64,000 nucleotides of DNA from Phoenix dactylifera (taxonomy: Eukaryota > Streptophyta > Magnoliopsida > Arecales > Arecaceae): NCBI RefSeq assembly GCF_009389715.1, contig NW_024068188.1:142784-206783 (forward strand), written 5' to 3'. Positions within the stretch are counted from its first letter, which is position 1. Every line of letters begins with the position of its first letter. This document shows, piece after piece, positions 49,200 to 62,789 of this stretch. Below the pieces are notes generated by a model that saw nothing but the letters and a program-made list of their open reading frames with translations, searched no databases and had not been told where the DNA came from. A program made the translations under genes and the position numbers.

Positions 49200-52100
49200 G
49201 GATATGTCGTGATGATTTTTTTTTTTTTTTTTTTTTGGTTCTTTCCTTCGGAAATGGGTCTTATCATGTTAGATGGATGCATCTCCTTCCCGTAATTTGT
49301 AATCTGTCATGACTCGATGTAGGCTGTAGAGGTCTCGAGACGGATTATACTATTGTTCGATTACATTGAATTACGAATTATCGTCAATGTTCGTGTTATC
49401 TGCGTTGTAACTTGTGAGTAATCCGCATTTGAAAAATATTTTTACGTCAACTTAAGGGCTTGAATTTAAAAGTAAAAATAGACTAAATAATATTTATTTA
49501 GATCTATTTTTTATACGAATCTATTCGAATATAAATAAAAATTTGAGCATTCGGTTATTATTTTTTGTATCCAACTAATATCCATATTCATCAACCAAAA
49601 CAAATATGAATATATTAATATTTAATCCACTTTCAATCCCATTTGCATTGCATTAGTGTGGTGCATATCACGCCCAACCCATTTCTTTGCTAATTATATA
49701 TGGACTATTAATATATTTACTTGTGAACTATAGATTTTTCTTTTGAAAAGGCTATTTAAATCAACATATTCCCTAACTTTCAAGAAAGATTAAGATTTTG
49801 TTTTTTCTCACAACTAACTACTCATGGACACAAATAAAGCTCCCTTAGATTAATCTTAAGTATGAATTATTATAATTTTCTTCACCATTACACAAAGCAT
49901 CATGTCGAGCTACATTTATCTCCTTCACAAGTAGGATCAAGGCTACCGATAAATTGGATTACTTGGACTTCCGATGGTACTTGTTAAGTGTTATAATCTG
50001 GTTACTGAAGTAAAAATTTATATATATGAAGGATTAGGATTAAGTGGTAATCCAATAAAAATCAGCAGTACAATGCTGTATGAGGTTAATACAGGATTTG
50101 TAGTGCAGAGAATGGATGGGCAAAGTAGGAAATACGAGACATAGCGTGGGCAATTGCACCGGGCAGTTCAAAAATGAGGGCGTGGGCTTCCACCAGCCAT
50201 CACCAAGCTGGAAGCAACGAACGACTTTTGAGTCGGCTGTCCGTTCGGCGCGACGGTGCGGTCCAATTTTGTCGTCTTCTTGCGTCGACGGAGAAACTAA
50301 GATCCGTAGAAAGCCACGTAGAGTTCCAACTTCCTCTTATCATGCACTAGGGTTCACCACATGCTAGCCGCGTTACCTAATCCCGGCCGGTCAGCTCGAG
50401 AAAGCCGCATGTCTCGCGCGAAAAAAGAATTTTAAAGCTCGAGACCGAGGGTGCACATGGTTTTTTGGCCCGCGGATTTTAAATGAGAAAAGGACAAACG
50501 TTCTGGAAGCGCTTCGCTTGCGTGAGCCACCGGAATCGGAATATATATATATATTTTTATATAAACAAGAACAGAACGAAAGCATATATTTTTAAATGAG
50601 AAAAGTGGTAGTCTGATGGTACGAAAATAATAATTCTATTCGAATTTTTCGGATTTGAAATGTGTAGATATCGATTAAATTAAGAACTAAATGTCCTACG
50701 TTCGAACGGCTTCTTGGCGGATACGCTTTCCTTCTATCTATACCAAGATAGTATTGAGATAACGTACCTACACATGAGACGGTAACCTCACGGATCGGAA
50801 AAGGCACGCGAAAATTTACGACCTATATCAAATATTTTCTGGTAGAATAAAGGCCCAGTAGTGAGGCTGCTACGCGGGTGGGCTGGTCCCTTCCCCTCCT
50901 CTACTATTTTTTCAAAAAAAAAACGGTGCATAGATGTATGACACGTATCCTATATTTTAATCCAAGTGGATTTCTCCCCCTTTAATCCATCGCCTCAATC
51001 CAATCATCTCTTTTTTTTTCCTCTATTTTTTGATTCAACAAAAAATTTCATCTCGCTTTGTTTTTTTTCTAAAAAACGGATAACACCACTTCAAGGGTAG
51101 AAAGACAACGTCGCCCTCGGTGTGAAGACTTGCTAGAGAGAAAATTGTTAATCAAATGTTTGGACGAGCATGATATTTTTACTTTTGATTTTTATACATG
51201 ACGATGCACACGATAGAGTGTTGGAAGTTTAAGGAGTAGACTTAGGAATTTTTAGTATTTGCAATTCTGGCTTGGAATGGGTAAATGATAAAATAATTTG
51301 ATTAGTCAGCTTGTTGAAGATTTACAGGAATGTGAATTTTTGAGGAGAAGATATGTAGTATTTGTTGACTCATGGAAATATTGTTTATGTGGAACTTTTT
51401 TGATGTATATGATTTGGAATTTGGATGATGGTTCGCGTGTGTGAACTATCTTTATATTATGTTTTGAGTCTGACTTAAAGTATCATGTTATATGATTTTT
51501 AGGTGATAATATTTGCTTTTATACTATATATTGTTTATGTTATATGATATTGATTCGTATCATGAATCTATATAGTTTATTCTTTCTTATAATATGATAT
51601 TATGATATATATTTTATGAGGTATGTGCTATTAATAATGTTTGTTTATTATAGAATGGAAGAAGAGAATATTTTAGGAGTGAAAGTAGATGGGATAAGAT
51701 CGGTCATTGTTCGGATGTGGATAAAAATTTAAGCACCCAACTAATATCGTTATCTGTATCTATATCCTTTAAAAGAAAAATTAATATGAATATGAATAGA
51801 CACCTATCCAATTCGTATTCAAATATTCAATTTTATTTGTAACTCTATTTAATTTTATATAGCATTCATGAATTTTTTTAAAAAATCAATGACTGCACCA
51901 ACATGCTATTTACTTGATTTATCATGTACTTAGTAATATATTTGATTATGTAGTCATAAAGTTTAATTATCTAACTTATATCAATATTTATATCCATATT
52001 TTTGGTATTCGATTTGTTTCGTATCCATTTAAAACAAATATGAATATGAATTTTTGCATCCCACTAACATTTATATTCGTATTTGTATTCGTCAAACAAA

Positions 52101-53330
52101 ACAAATATGAATATAGATATACTAATATTCGATCCAATTTCAACTCTAAAATATTTTGATGCCAAATTTTTAATTTTTTTTATAAACTATACATGACACT
52201 AAACAGGTATGTCAGCGTGCTCATATGCTTTCCTTTCATATCTTTAAAAAAATGATATATTATTTAAACTTAAAAAATTGAAGCTTGTTTTTTAATTTAT
52301 GCTGTAGCATGATAAGCTCTTTTTCATCTTATGCTATTTATTTATAATATAGTTATTATTATTTAAAAAATTTGAATAAAATAAGGTGATAATAATGCTA
52401 TTACGTTATGCATTATTTGTAATTTGTTGTTATAGTATCAAAATTTTAAAACTTTTATATTTTTATATAATAAATAACTAATACAATTATTACATTATGG
52501 TGCCATCATTCAACTTAGGTTGATCCGACGGTTGAATTGGTGACCTCGGACACGGTCCTTTCTCCAGCTCCAGGAGTGGTTCGATTTTTGGAAACATAGT
52601 ATGGATAAAAGAAAATTGAATGCTAAATTAGAGCTTAAAATCCTCTCAAAAAAAATAAATAAAATAAAGAACAAACCTTCGAACAAAGTCATTTCCTCCC
52701 AATCTAAAATCAGTTATGTGAAGCAAGCTAGTGGCGCATGAGCTAGCCGCTTAAAGGAAATCTTTCAAACAGTTTGGCAAGCGGCATCATAGCTTGTTGA
52801 CCAGGATGACTTTAGTTGATCAGGATCGGGCGAGGTGATGGTGGGACCTCAAGAGAATGGGGGACGGGCCTCTTGGAAGAGGCCGAATGGAGCACACGCA
52901 CTGCCGTCGCCATCATGGTGTTCCATGACCATGGACTCATTGGGGTCACTTTATTATGTTGCCAAAGTTATCTCTAGGTTTTGAAAACAAAGGAAAGATT
53001 AATACTAGAGTTCGGATGGCTGGTAGAAGCCATCTAGGATGGCCCATCATCTGTCACCAAAGAAGAAATATCTTATTTCGAATTCGGCAGTACGTAGATA
53101 GAGTGAGCTAGCTTGGGTTTGAATAGGAGGCTGGGGTCGACTCACGTGCTAAGGCGTGTTGAGCGCAGAACACTAATGTGGTGTGTCGAGCTCTCAAGTT
53201 TGGACCTGTGGACGTGGCGATGCTAGAGGCTGCATCTAGTGTGGGCCATATCAAGCGAGCCAGAAGCTCACCAATGGATCGGCGACCCTCCTACCCTAGA
53301 GAGGCCAACCTCTCTCTAGCCTAGCAAGAG
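49200..53330. other. Gene-poor AT-rich DNA with dispersed repeats
   Basis: No gene is recognised. T runs lie near 49218-49237. 50100-50420 is a less AT-rich patch with an 83-codon open frame that I cannot assign. Related AT-rich copies lie at about 49440-49660 and 51700-52150. Confidence 0.35.
49440..52150. repeat. Two copies of an AT-rich dispersed repeat
   Basis: 49500-49650 and 51990-52150 share, in the same orientation, words such as 'aaaacaaatatgaatat', 'actaatatt.gatcca' and 'tttcaa'. A further diverged copy starts at about 51715 ('aaaaatttaagcacccaactaatat' versus 'aaaaatttgagcattcgg...'). Probably an old non-coding transposon family. Termini were not defined. Confidence 0.4.
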
Positions 53331-53710
53331 GGTGAGCCCTTTGAAGCCCACGATGCCCCCTCCATCCCCGAAGGGCCTATATGGACCCCTTGCCTTTAGC
53401 ATCGTCGACCGGAGTGGGGGTGCCGCATTTCCGAAAGGTGTCTCGGTGGTAGGGGGATCCATGAAGGGTGGAGGGCTTGGTGGCTCGGGTCAACCAGACT
53501 ATGCAATTGATCGGCTAGAGGCTCGAGGGACACCGGTGAAGCTCGATGGTGCCGCTGAAGTTGCCGATTCAGAGAGATTGGACCCCGGGTCGGCGACGTC
53601 CAACCATGGGCGTAAGGTGAGAAAGTTGAAGGAGGTCTTGACAATGGATAAGCTTGGCTCGGCTGGCGAGGCCATGGCCTATGGGCTAGCCGAGTGCAGC
53701 ATGAGGACTG

Positions 53711-53980
53711 ATGCGGGCCATATGGGGACCAACAAATCGAATGGGAGGAGTGGTTCGATGGATAAGGGCACAACGCATCCATCTGGAAGTAGACTTAGCT
53801 ACTGTGATCAGTTGGATCCAAGGCTATGTGAAAGCAGGGGATGAGCACCCGCTGCTACAGGACATCAAAGACCTGTTAAGGGACTATGTGGCCTCCTAGG
53901 TTACTCATGCTTAATGTGAGGTGAACAACGCAACTAATTAGGTCACCTCGTTTGTTGCGCAGCACTTTGGCGGCTAGCTT
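53711..53980 (+). mobile_element. LINE remnant: C-terminal half of RNase H-like domain
   Basis: The + frame contains RIHLEVDLATVISWIQG followed by HPLLQDIKDLL, a close match to the conserved Asp-containing strand and the HPLLxDI helix of the plant LINE RNase H domain. After a stop, VTHA..CEVNNATN..VTSFVAQHF corresponds to the last part (normally HVYREANxAADWxA). Several stops and the lack of an upstream reverse transcriptase show it is dead. Sequence from 52800 to 53700 is also less AT-rich and may be part of the same insertion. Confidence 0.6.
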
Positions 53981-53989
53981 TGTGAGAGC

Positions 53990-56900
53990 CATGAGTCTGC
54001 TCCACCTCCTCTTCATCACCTTCTTTATATTGATTTTTTTGGATGATATATCCGACTTACCAAAAAAAAGAGAAAAAATTAGGGTTAGCATTAAAGAGCT
54101 GGCTAGGATTAGAGTTGAAGAATTGAAGAAAACAGAAAGGAGAAGAGAGAAACATGTTTTGGAGCTAAAAAAGAGTATCAAATGAATAGGGAAGATTTGG
54201 AAAAAATCACTCAACCCAAATCAATCAATTCAAAGAGTCTGTCACTATATGCGCATAACAAGTTCAATAATACTACTAATTGGATCGCTATTTATGCAAC
54301 TATGTAAGGCTTCTTCAGCTGTACCCAAGCACTTCCGGAACATTATAGTGGTTGATGGAAGTGGTTGTATCTACTCTAGAGCTTTGTGCAACAGGCATTA
54401 CAACAATAATAATAATAAAAAGTCTGCCACTTGCGTTTAAAATTCTAGGGTACGTGCCGTGTTCTTATGACTTCAACCTCGAGGCAAGCATATTGCAGTG
54501 CGAGGTAAATCACTTTCCTAAAGTATTAATGTTGTTGACATTACATCATTACATGGACAGTCCCTCTCCAATTCAATCCTGAACCGGAGAAAGCCCTAAA
54601 CAACTCGCTGACCCATGTATTGTTTGGGTCTCAATCATGGCTGCTTAATTGTCATTACACTATACACCAGCGCTTGTGATTGAGAAATAGATCCTTTCTA
54701 GTTCAAACCCAAAGTGGTCGAGAGAGTACTCAAATTCTCTTTTTCCATCGTTACGGCTCGAAAGAAAAATCTCGAGTTTGAATCCAAAACGCCTTTTTCC
54801 TATCATGTTTTCAGAAAAAATATATTTAGATAAGTATGATAGAGATATGTTACCCAGCCTACCTAGATAAAGATCAAATTTTAATCTGAAATTGGAGCCT
54901 CTTTCATGAAGTCTTAACTTCAATTTATTATCATATTATTTTTGTTATCATTGTCGTGCTATCAAAAGTAAATGATGCATGTTAGAATTCCCCCAAAACA
55001 TTTTTTCTACCAAAAAAAAAAAAAATTTCTTTCCTTCGAGTGCAGGTTACTTCCACTTTGTTAGTGTAAAATAATAGTTTTTTAATCTACAGAGGAATGG
55101 AGCTGAATGAAGCGCTTACGATTTCAAGATACGTCATGAGCAAAGTCGAAGGCGGCGGTACGCATGCAACCAGGTTGTCTCGTACAAGTTGTTCAAAGAA
55201 TCTGGTCTTGTAGGTACTATCTTGAATGCAATCCTGAACGTTGACTGTGCTGTTTTCGTAAAACCGTTGACTGTACTTTGAGTAGGCTTCAAGGAAAGGG
55301 AGGGAGAGAGAGGGGGGTAAGGCAACATCAACTTTGTCTTACTTTATCTACGTCATAGCTGGTGTTTTTTTTTTTTTTTCGTTTTATATTATATATAGTT
55401 TTGTTACACATAGTCCACGAGACATTCTATTTGTAATTAAATGGCCCTCCTTTCATCTAGATGGGGCCAAATTCAGATCATGAACCGCACCAGACCGTGC
55501 TAGTTATGACTCACGAAATTGAGAACGATGTTGACCGATGCTATCATTACTTGTGTCGAAACCCATGATATAACAAGGGAGGATTGGGACAAGCCCTCTC
55601 TATCCTGTTATATCTGGGGATAAACGCTACATTATTATACTATGGTTAGCTATACATGATGATCCAAGCAAACTAGATTTGATGTGTATAGTTCCATACC
55701 AAGGGAGATGTTCCGGCAAGAGAGAGAAAAAGAGACTTATGCTCTTACTTTGAAAATAAATCATCATCATTAAATTACAAGGAAATTTCAAGGAAAAATT
55801 TAAGACACGATATATTTTATATTAGATTACATGCTAAATTAATTAAATATTTTAGTATACTTAGTATAATATATTATTTGTTATCACAAAGGAAATTCTG
55901 AGCAAAAATTTATTCATTAAAGTTATAAGAATAGTGTTTATCTTTTCATGTCATCTGCAGTATCTAGACAACACAACAGAACCATACTCATTGCTTGAGG
56001 TAGTACCATTTTTTATAAATAGAAAATAGGGCCCTACATAAACCAAACTTGCTCAAGATTAAACCAACAGTATAAAGTCTCCTTTTCCCTTAAAAACTCT
56101 TTTCTTTTGCTGAAGTCATGAGGCAGGGTGCCAACCTCAAGGCCATGCCAAGTGAAGGCAGCGACTTATGATTCTACTTAGCAATACAACCCGCAACTGA
56201 TCCGATTTAAATTAATCCAAATTTGCATAAGCTGGCACAAGTCGCCCCCACTTAAGTCGAAATTGGTCAGCTTAAATTTTAGAGTTCTGATTCGTATGTC
56301 CCTTTTTGACCCATTTAATAGTTAGGTCCAATTATGACTCAAGTTATTTAATTCGTTTATCTGTCTGGTTTAAAATTCATGTAACCCATTCAAAACTTGT
56401 TTACTCTGATTAGACCCATTCATTAAACTGGTTGAATGGCTTAGATGGGGATACCTGTTTAATTAAGAGATCGGGAAATTTTTAATCCATTTAATAAATA
56501 TGTTAGGTCCGAGTGTATAGAAAAGTAAAAGCAACGATTCAACGAAGACATTCTTATTTATGATGGGGAGTGAAAAAACATTCATCCAGATGTTTTATAA
56601 ATCAGTGGGCGGTGAAAAAAGGGCATCACTACCATGCATGGCAGAAGTCAAATAATTATAATTTACTAAAACAAGATTTAGCAATGCATTTCATGAAGAT
56701 TTTACACCTGAAATATTAGTTTCTATTTGGAATCTGATTAAATTGAGTGGGGAACGAAATGCAAGGCTGCATGAGACCTGGATGCGTGCGCAAGTTATTA
56801 AATAGAATCCGATAATTGCTATTCTAGTGAATTATTACTGGATAATGGAGTCTAGTAAGATCAGAGAAGTAAGAATAGATGTATTGATACATGTAATCTA

Positions 56901-59900
56901 TGCTTTTCACTATGTGTGCAGTATGTAAGTTTGGAAGTACAAGGTAATGCTTGAGCTTTAAATGAGCAACAAAGATATCTCTAAGACTCAGGGAAATAAT
57001 CTAGTAAACAAAAATAAACTTTTTTTTTTTGAAGATCTAAGAATTTGGACAACAGAGAAAACTAGAATCCAAGTTAATTATTATATTAGTACAAATCCTC
57101 TATGGCTTTACCAACTATCTTAGTTGGCACCCTCTGTAAATATTTGCATTACAAAACTTAAAAATTTTGAGATAGCTTGAAGACTAGGAGGTATCAAACG
57201 TGAAGTAGTTTCTTTCCTTCAATTTATCAACTTTTTGATGATCATTTCCCCCATATTTTGAATTCCAGAGAGTTTTATCGTGATTGCCTGATTTTCCTAT
57301 TCAAAATTTATCATCCATATATTTCAGGCCTCAGCCCATATTTGTTAATTATTTTCATGCAAGTTTTAGTCTTTTTTATATTTGGGCTGTGGGTTGCGCA
57401 GAAGCCTGAATCTTTTTACGTATGGCAAACTTACGTAGGCAAGTGTTAGCCAGCAATGCAAGCCAACCTTCGTCTTGGCCCTCATCACCATAATTAATTC
57501 ACGTCAGCAATAACTTAAGTATTCAAAAGGGTTTACTGACAAACATTTAAATCACGGGAGGCGTCAAGGATTATTTAATTCATGCAAATCTCTCAGATGT
57601 TAAAATCTTTATAGAAAAAAAACTATAATATAGAGTGATCGATGCAGATTGTTACATTATTTCTAAAATTATGCTACCAGATGTAGATGTTGATCACTCT
57701 TATCCAAAACGGCTTCATGTTTTCCTTTCTCGTTATATCACCTTATAAACAACTGCTCAAGTTCTAAGACAAAATAATCAAAAAATTCTTCATCAAATTA
57801 ATAAAAATAAAATATTTCAATATGAGCATATATTTTTTTCTATCCTAATATAAATATTTATCTTTTATATTTAATATTTTTTCAATTATTATTGATCTCT
57901 TTTGTTGGTGAGATGTTCGAAACAACATTATCAATAATTATTGATCTTTTTAATTTTAAATTTTTATTAAATTTGTATTATTATTAAATTATATTTCGAT
58001 TTTCATTTCTTGTAACTTAAGTATTCAAAACGGTTCGCTAACAAACATTTAAATCATATATGGGAGGTATCCATGGATTATTTTTAATTCCAATGAATCT
58101 CTTAGCTGTTGATGTTGATCATTCTTATTGTCCACCGTAGGTGTTAATGGGCTGGCCTGGACCGAAGACATGCCTCAACTAAGCCCAGTCCATAGTCCAA
58201 CAAAGTACTCAACCCGGGCCGGTCTAGGTCCAATATATCTAATTACTTTAACCATATTTCCTTAGCATATATAAAAGTTTTCTCTTTTTTTCTTTTTTCC
58301 TCCTTTTGTTCAACATATATTTAAATAGTTTACTATTGCACCAGATATATAACAGGCTGCTCTCGCATTTAGATGATCCAGCAAGGTTTCAATAGAGGGT
58401 AGTGGCATGTTTCTTTGGAGTTTATGGCATATAATATAACATATAACAACAGTATAAATCAGCTGTGCATGGATTGAGGTATGGCTACTAAGTTCAGTTA
58501 GTCGTAGTTCGAGCTGAGGTCGAGCAAGATTTCAACGTCGCAACTAAATCTACAATCACCTTTCGCAAAATTCACCGCACCAAATATGCAACTCTTCGAA
58601 TTACTCTACAAACCTAAGAACCAATTCTTATGCAAAATGAGTTAAGTTTTCAAATTTCCATTTGCATGCCATATCAATAGACCAACAAGAAAATGTTTCA
58701 AACTTTTAATGATTGCCACACAAGGTAACTCTGACTCATAAGCCACCATACTTGTTAGTATTTGGTACATGCAGTACATGTGGAAGTCATCAAGACCCAA
58801 TTCACCCCCTCCCCGTTTTGAGGGGGTCGTCCCACTCTTCCTACCAAAAATTAGAAAGCCAAAGGGCACCCTCCCGGTTGAAAACTATCAAAGGCTATAT
58901 AGAGGCGGAGTTACGGACAGAAAGTTCTTCCATTTAAGCATATCAAGGTAAGAGCAATGCCAAGGAGTTGTTTGTTGTTTGTATATACGTGGAGTGTATA
59001 AAAATAAACATTCTGACGGCTTTTCAAACAATTAATTGCAACGGCATAATTTGCTATTCACAAGACAAAACCACTATTTATGCCGGTGCGGGGGGACCGA
59101 AGAGCACATAGTTTTATTTAGAAGGAAGCATTCATTGCATACATACATAGTTTAATAAATAATATTTTCTCGATTGAACTTATTTTTATATCTTTCCAAG
59201 TCATTCATTTATATAAAATATAGAATAAAATATATTTAATGAAAGAAGAGTGTAAGAGATTTTTAATTCCCCAACTCTAAAGCAACACTGTCGAGAATAA
59301 AAAAAATATTAGGCGGACCAGATTCATTGTAAATCTAGGATAAAATTATCAGATGATTTAACTTTATCCTAAATCTAAGATAGATTTGGTCTGTCTAATA
59401 ATTTTTTATTGATAAGGAGTTTCTATGAATGTAATTAGCCCATCTGGCATTGTTTAGAGCTCTACACTGTGCATGCATTTATGTGGCGGAGTAGTGGTGG
59501 AGTGGTTGGCTACAATCACTTATTCACGCTGTCAAAATTTAAAATTCCGAGATTCTTTCTTGAAAATAAAATAAAGTTCGGAGTCTGGAGGCAGTGCACT
59601 TGCTTACGCTTGGTGCGTTGAATATTTCGGCGCAGGACGCCGACTTTTCAGGCGACCGCATTATGACCACATTCAAGGCAAAGCACATTCTTGCGCGCGT
59701 TCACCGTCGCTTCGTGGAGCAGGAGGAGGCCATGACCATTCCTTTGGCATCGCTTTCTGAAATGGCCTTCGGTCATCTCTCCAATGGTTAAATTCCTCAA
59801 AGTATGTCGGAAGCAATGGAGTATATCAAATGGTTTGGTAGGAGGCAGGTACATGGATTCCTTCAATTTAGCACATGTTCATGTCCGGCTCATTTAGTTC

Positions 59901-62190
59901 GCAGCAAAAAAAAAAATCCAATTAAAATAATTTTTTATATTTTATGAAAAAAATGTATAAAGATATGAAAAACTATTTTTTCACCGATTAGAAATTGAGA
60001 ATTTTTTTTCCGTACATGAGCAGCTAACACACAACGGATGTGAGTACAACCTCAAGAATCTGATACTAAAAAACAATGCAGGAGAGTTAAAATAGAAGCA
60101 TTGTTCTTCCAAATATAATTTTTGGAGTGATAAGCTATATAGGATGCCATCCCAATCCATCGCACTGTTGGCCTCTTTAAATACATGAGAATTTTTTTCA
60201 AAAATACTTTTAAGCCGTCAAAATTTATAAATAACGTCTCTTTTTTTGTTAAGAATATAATAGATTTTTAATATAATTTTTTAGAAAAGTAAAAATTCTC
60301 GTCATCAAAAAAAAAAAAAAAAAAAAGACAAGAAAGTGGGTAGGTGGGGTCATTGCAAAGAATCTCGTGCCTTAAATGAAGTTGATTGGCCCGGGTTGGC
60401 ATTCTGAGATCACTATGGGATGCAGGAGCTTGACATGATCTCTCTCTTTATGAGGGGGCATGAGTGCTCAAAAATCAGGAATGAAGAATATATACATGAA
60501 CTCGTGAGATTAATTTTAGGGAGATCCTCGGGCAATAGATTTGAATCATGGAGATTGATTTAATTGCTTTTAAAATAATTAATGCTAATCATGGTGTAAA
60601 TTCTCTGGAAGTGGCTTGAGGAATTTTTCAACACCTTTATGGCATAGGTATGCCATTAGCATAAATTGTTGTGCTAAACGAATAATTTCCTATGGATTAC
60701 CTAATTAAAATATGAATTTTTATTAACAGTTAAAATTGGTGGATCACTTGCTCCCATTTAAAGAAACTCTTAGAAGTTATTCAATTTGTATTAGATCAGC
60801 GCAACATATCTATGTAACCTTGCAACAACTTGAAGTTAAAATGTGGTAAACATTTCCTGAGTTCTAAAGATTTTAGTAGAAAGATCCAAGAAGACTTATG
60901 AGCAAACAAGACGAACTTGACACCTTACAGCATTTGTAAAACCATATATGGAGATGTTATCACAAATACATCTTTATATATGCATATGCTTACATCTCCT
61001 CTAGCAAAGGTATTGCAGATAAACTAAGACTTGAAAAGCTACAAGTAACTTGGGCTTAGTTGGGTCAGCATAGGTGCATGCGGTCGATTTAAATTTGTGC
61101 ATGGTTATCTATATTCTTTTTTTTAACAAAAATATTTTTTATCAATCACTCAAATTTGAATATAAAGTTTTTACTCGACGAAAAAAGTACCAACCAGCCA
61201 AGACAATAATTGTTAATCAAATTTTAAAACAAAATCTCTTATATGCTTCAAAACCATCCAAACGAGGAGGTAAGCCAACCATTTAACCATATAAGCTTGA
61301 CCCGTCAATTTTTTAATCAGGCGAAACTTATTCAAGCCAGTTAAGCTGCATATTGATATTGAATAACTAGCTTAAGGATAGATAGACTTATTGTTAGTAA
61401 TCATCTCTAAATTAGCTAACCACTTGTTAAAATTATATACTAGTTGATCGATATCTTGGGAATTACTTGAGCAAGTCGTAAAAAAAAAATAAAGAGAAAA
61501 AAGAGAAAGAATTGGCTTATTGAATCGACAGTCTCTCTTTTTTTTTTTTTTTTTTTTGCTTACCCATCGCAAGCCACCACACGAAGTCTTCAACTTTTTC
61601 CACTATCGACTGACGTGTCAGACCACCGTCATGAAACGTGTCCCAGCATCAAATATTTGCGAAGATCGGATCTTTGACCTCTGTCATAGCTATCGCCACG
61701 TGTGGCGTGCTTATATATAAGCATACTGATGTTTGTTTAAAGGTCGCTGTCAATGAAAGAAACCGGACGTCAAACGGAGCACGTATATCATATTATTATA
61801 TATATATAGCACAGTAATGCAACGTGATTCATAATACATCAACGTACGTGTCCAATGTTTGCCCCGGCACGTGGCGAGCCACTGCGTCGAAATCTGCTGA
61901 TGTTGTTTCCTAGGCTTCGACCAGAGTTCAGCAAACATGACCATGTGAAATCTCAACCATTCCATGAGGATGGAATAGTCGAAGGGGACGACATACCACC
62001 AGCCCAACCACACGCATCCCATGGCCACGTGCTACAGCAAGAACGACTCTTGGGCTCGGGAGCTTCCTCAGCACCTCGCTAAATGCACCCACTGAACGCG
62101 ATCACCGTGAAAGGAAAAAGCTTTCTTCAAAGTCAGTTTTGATAGCTCAATTCTAACAAAGGCAGGACAGGAGGACAGGATTTGTTATCA
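53990..62190. other. Long gene-poor AT-rich stretch
   Basis: No gene is recognised over about 8 kb. There are A or T runs near 55008-55025, 55363-55380, 60308-60325 and 61538-61558, and an (AAT)n-like patch near 54404-54420. 56250-56460 resembles the repeat-like DNA at 1-430. 59594-59791 has an open frame on + without an ATG start that I cannot assign. Confidence 0.35.
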
Positions 62191-62319
62191 GAGATCCGAG
62201 CTCTAACATGGTGGCAGTAGAGAATTGGTCAAATCTTCGACACCTCAATTCCAGGGAGAAGAGGCTACGGGCGGTTTGGAGAGGATTATAATATGTACGA
62301 CATGTACTTCAGGCGAGTT

Positions 62320-62654
62320 CCATTCTCATGAGGACGATTCGGCCATGCGGATCAACTGGGTCCGGAAGGGCTCTCACAGCGATAAAAGAGTTCATCGTTT
62401 GCTCCACGATATATGGTTGATGGTGAGGGAGAGGATTACTTTTTGGACTATGCATGTATATCATTGAGCTAACAGGGCGGCGGACTGGGTCGCGGCGTAT
62501 GTTGCGAGCCACTCAAGAGCACTCTATGGGTTGGTGAGGCATGATTGTCCGGTGCATTTCGAAACCTTTTGTTTGCAGATTCTGCCTGGATGTATTCATA
62601 CCCGTGTAGTATGAAATGCCCGTTTTAGCAGAAAAAAAAAAGAAAAAGAAAAAA
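62320..62654 (+). mobile_element. 3' end of a LINE with poly(A) tail
   Basis: The + strand encodes INWVRKGSHSDKRVHRLLHD, then IWLMVRERITFWTMHVYH and, after one stop, NRAADWVAAYVASHSRALYG: the end of the LINE RNase H domain in the right order. A short 3' UTR then runs into an A-rich tail at 62632-62654. The 5' part of the element is missing or unrecognisable, as in typical 5'-truncated LINE insertions. A stop codon inside the domain shows it is inactive. Target duplications were not identified. Confidence 0.75.
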
Positions 62655-62729
62655 CTATTTCCTCTTGTTGCCATTGCCGTCAGCGATGGCATATGCATCG
62701 ACCATGCCATTATCGGCTATCCATCCCAA

Positions 62730-62748
62730 TATATATATATTATATATA

Positions 62749-62781
<33 letters not shown>
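62730..62781. repeat. (TA)n microsatellite
   Basis: About 50 bases of alternating TA/AT with two short interruptions. Confidence 0.9.
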
Positions 62782-62789
62782 GGTTAGGC

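Noticed and set aside
59594-59791. 65-codon open frame with protein-like composition
   Set aside because: Its start codon is GTG, there is no recognisable domain, and the length is within chance expectation.
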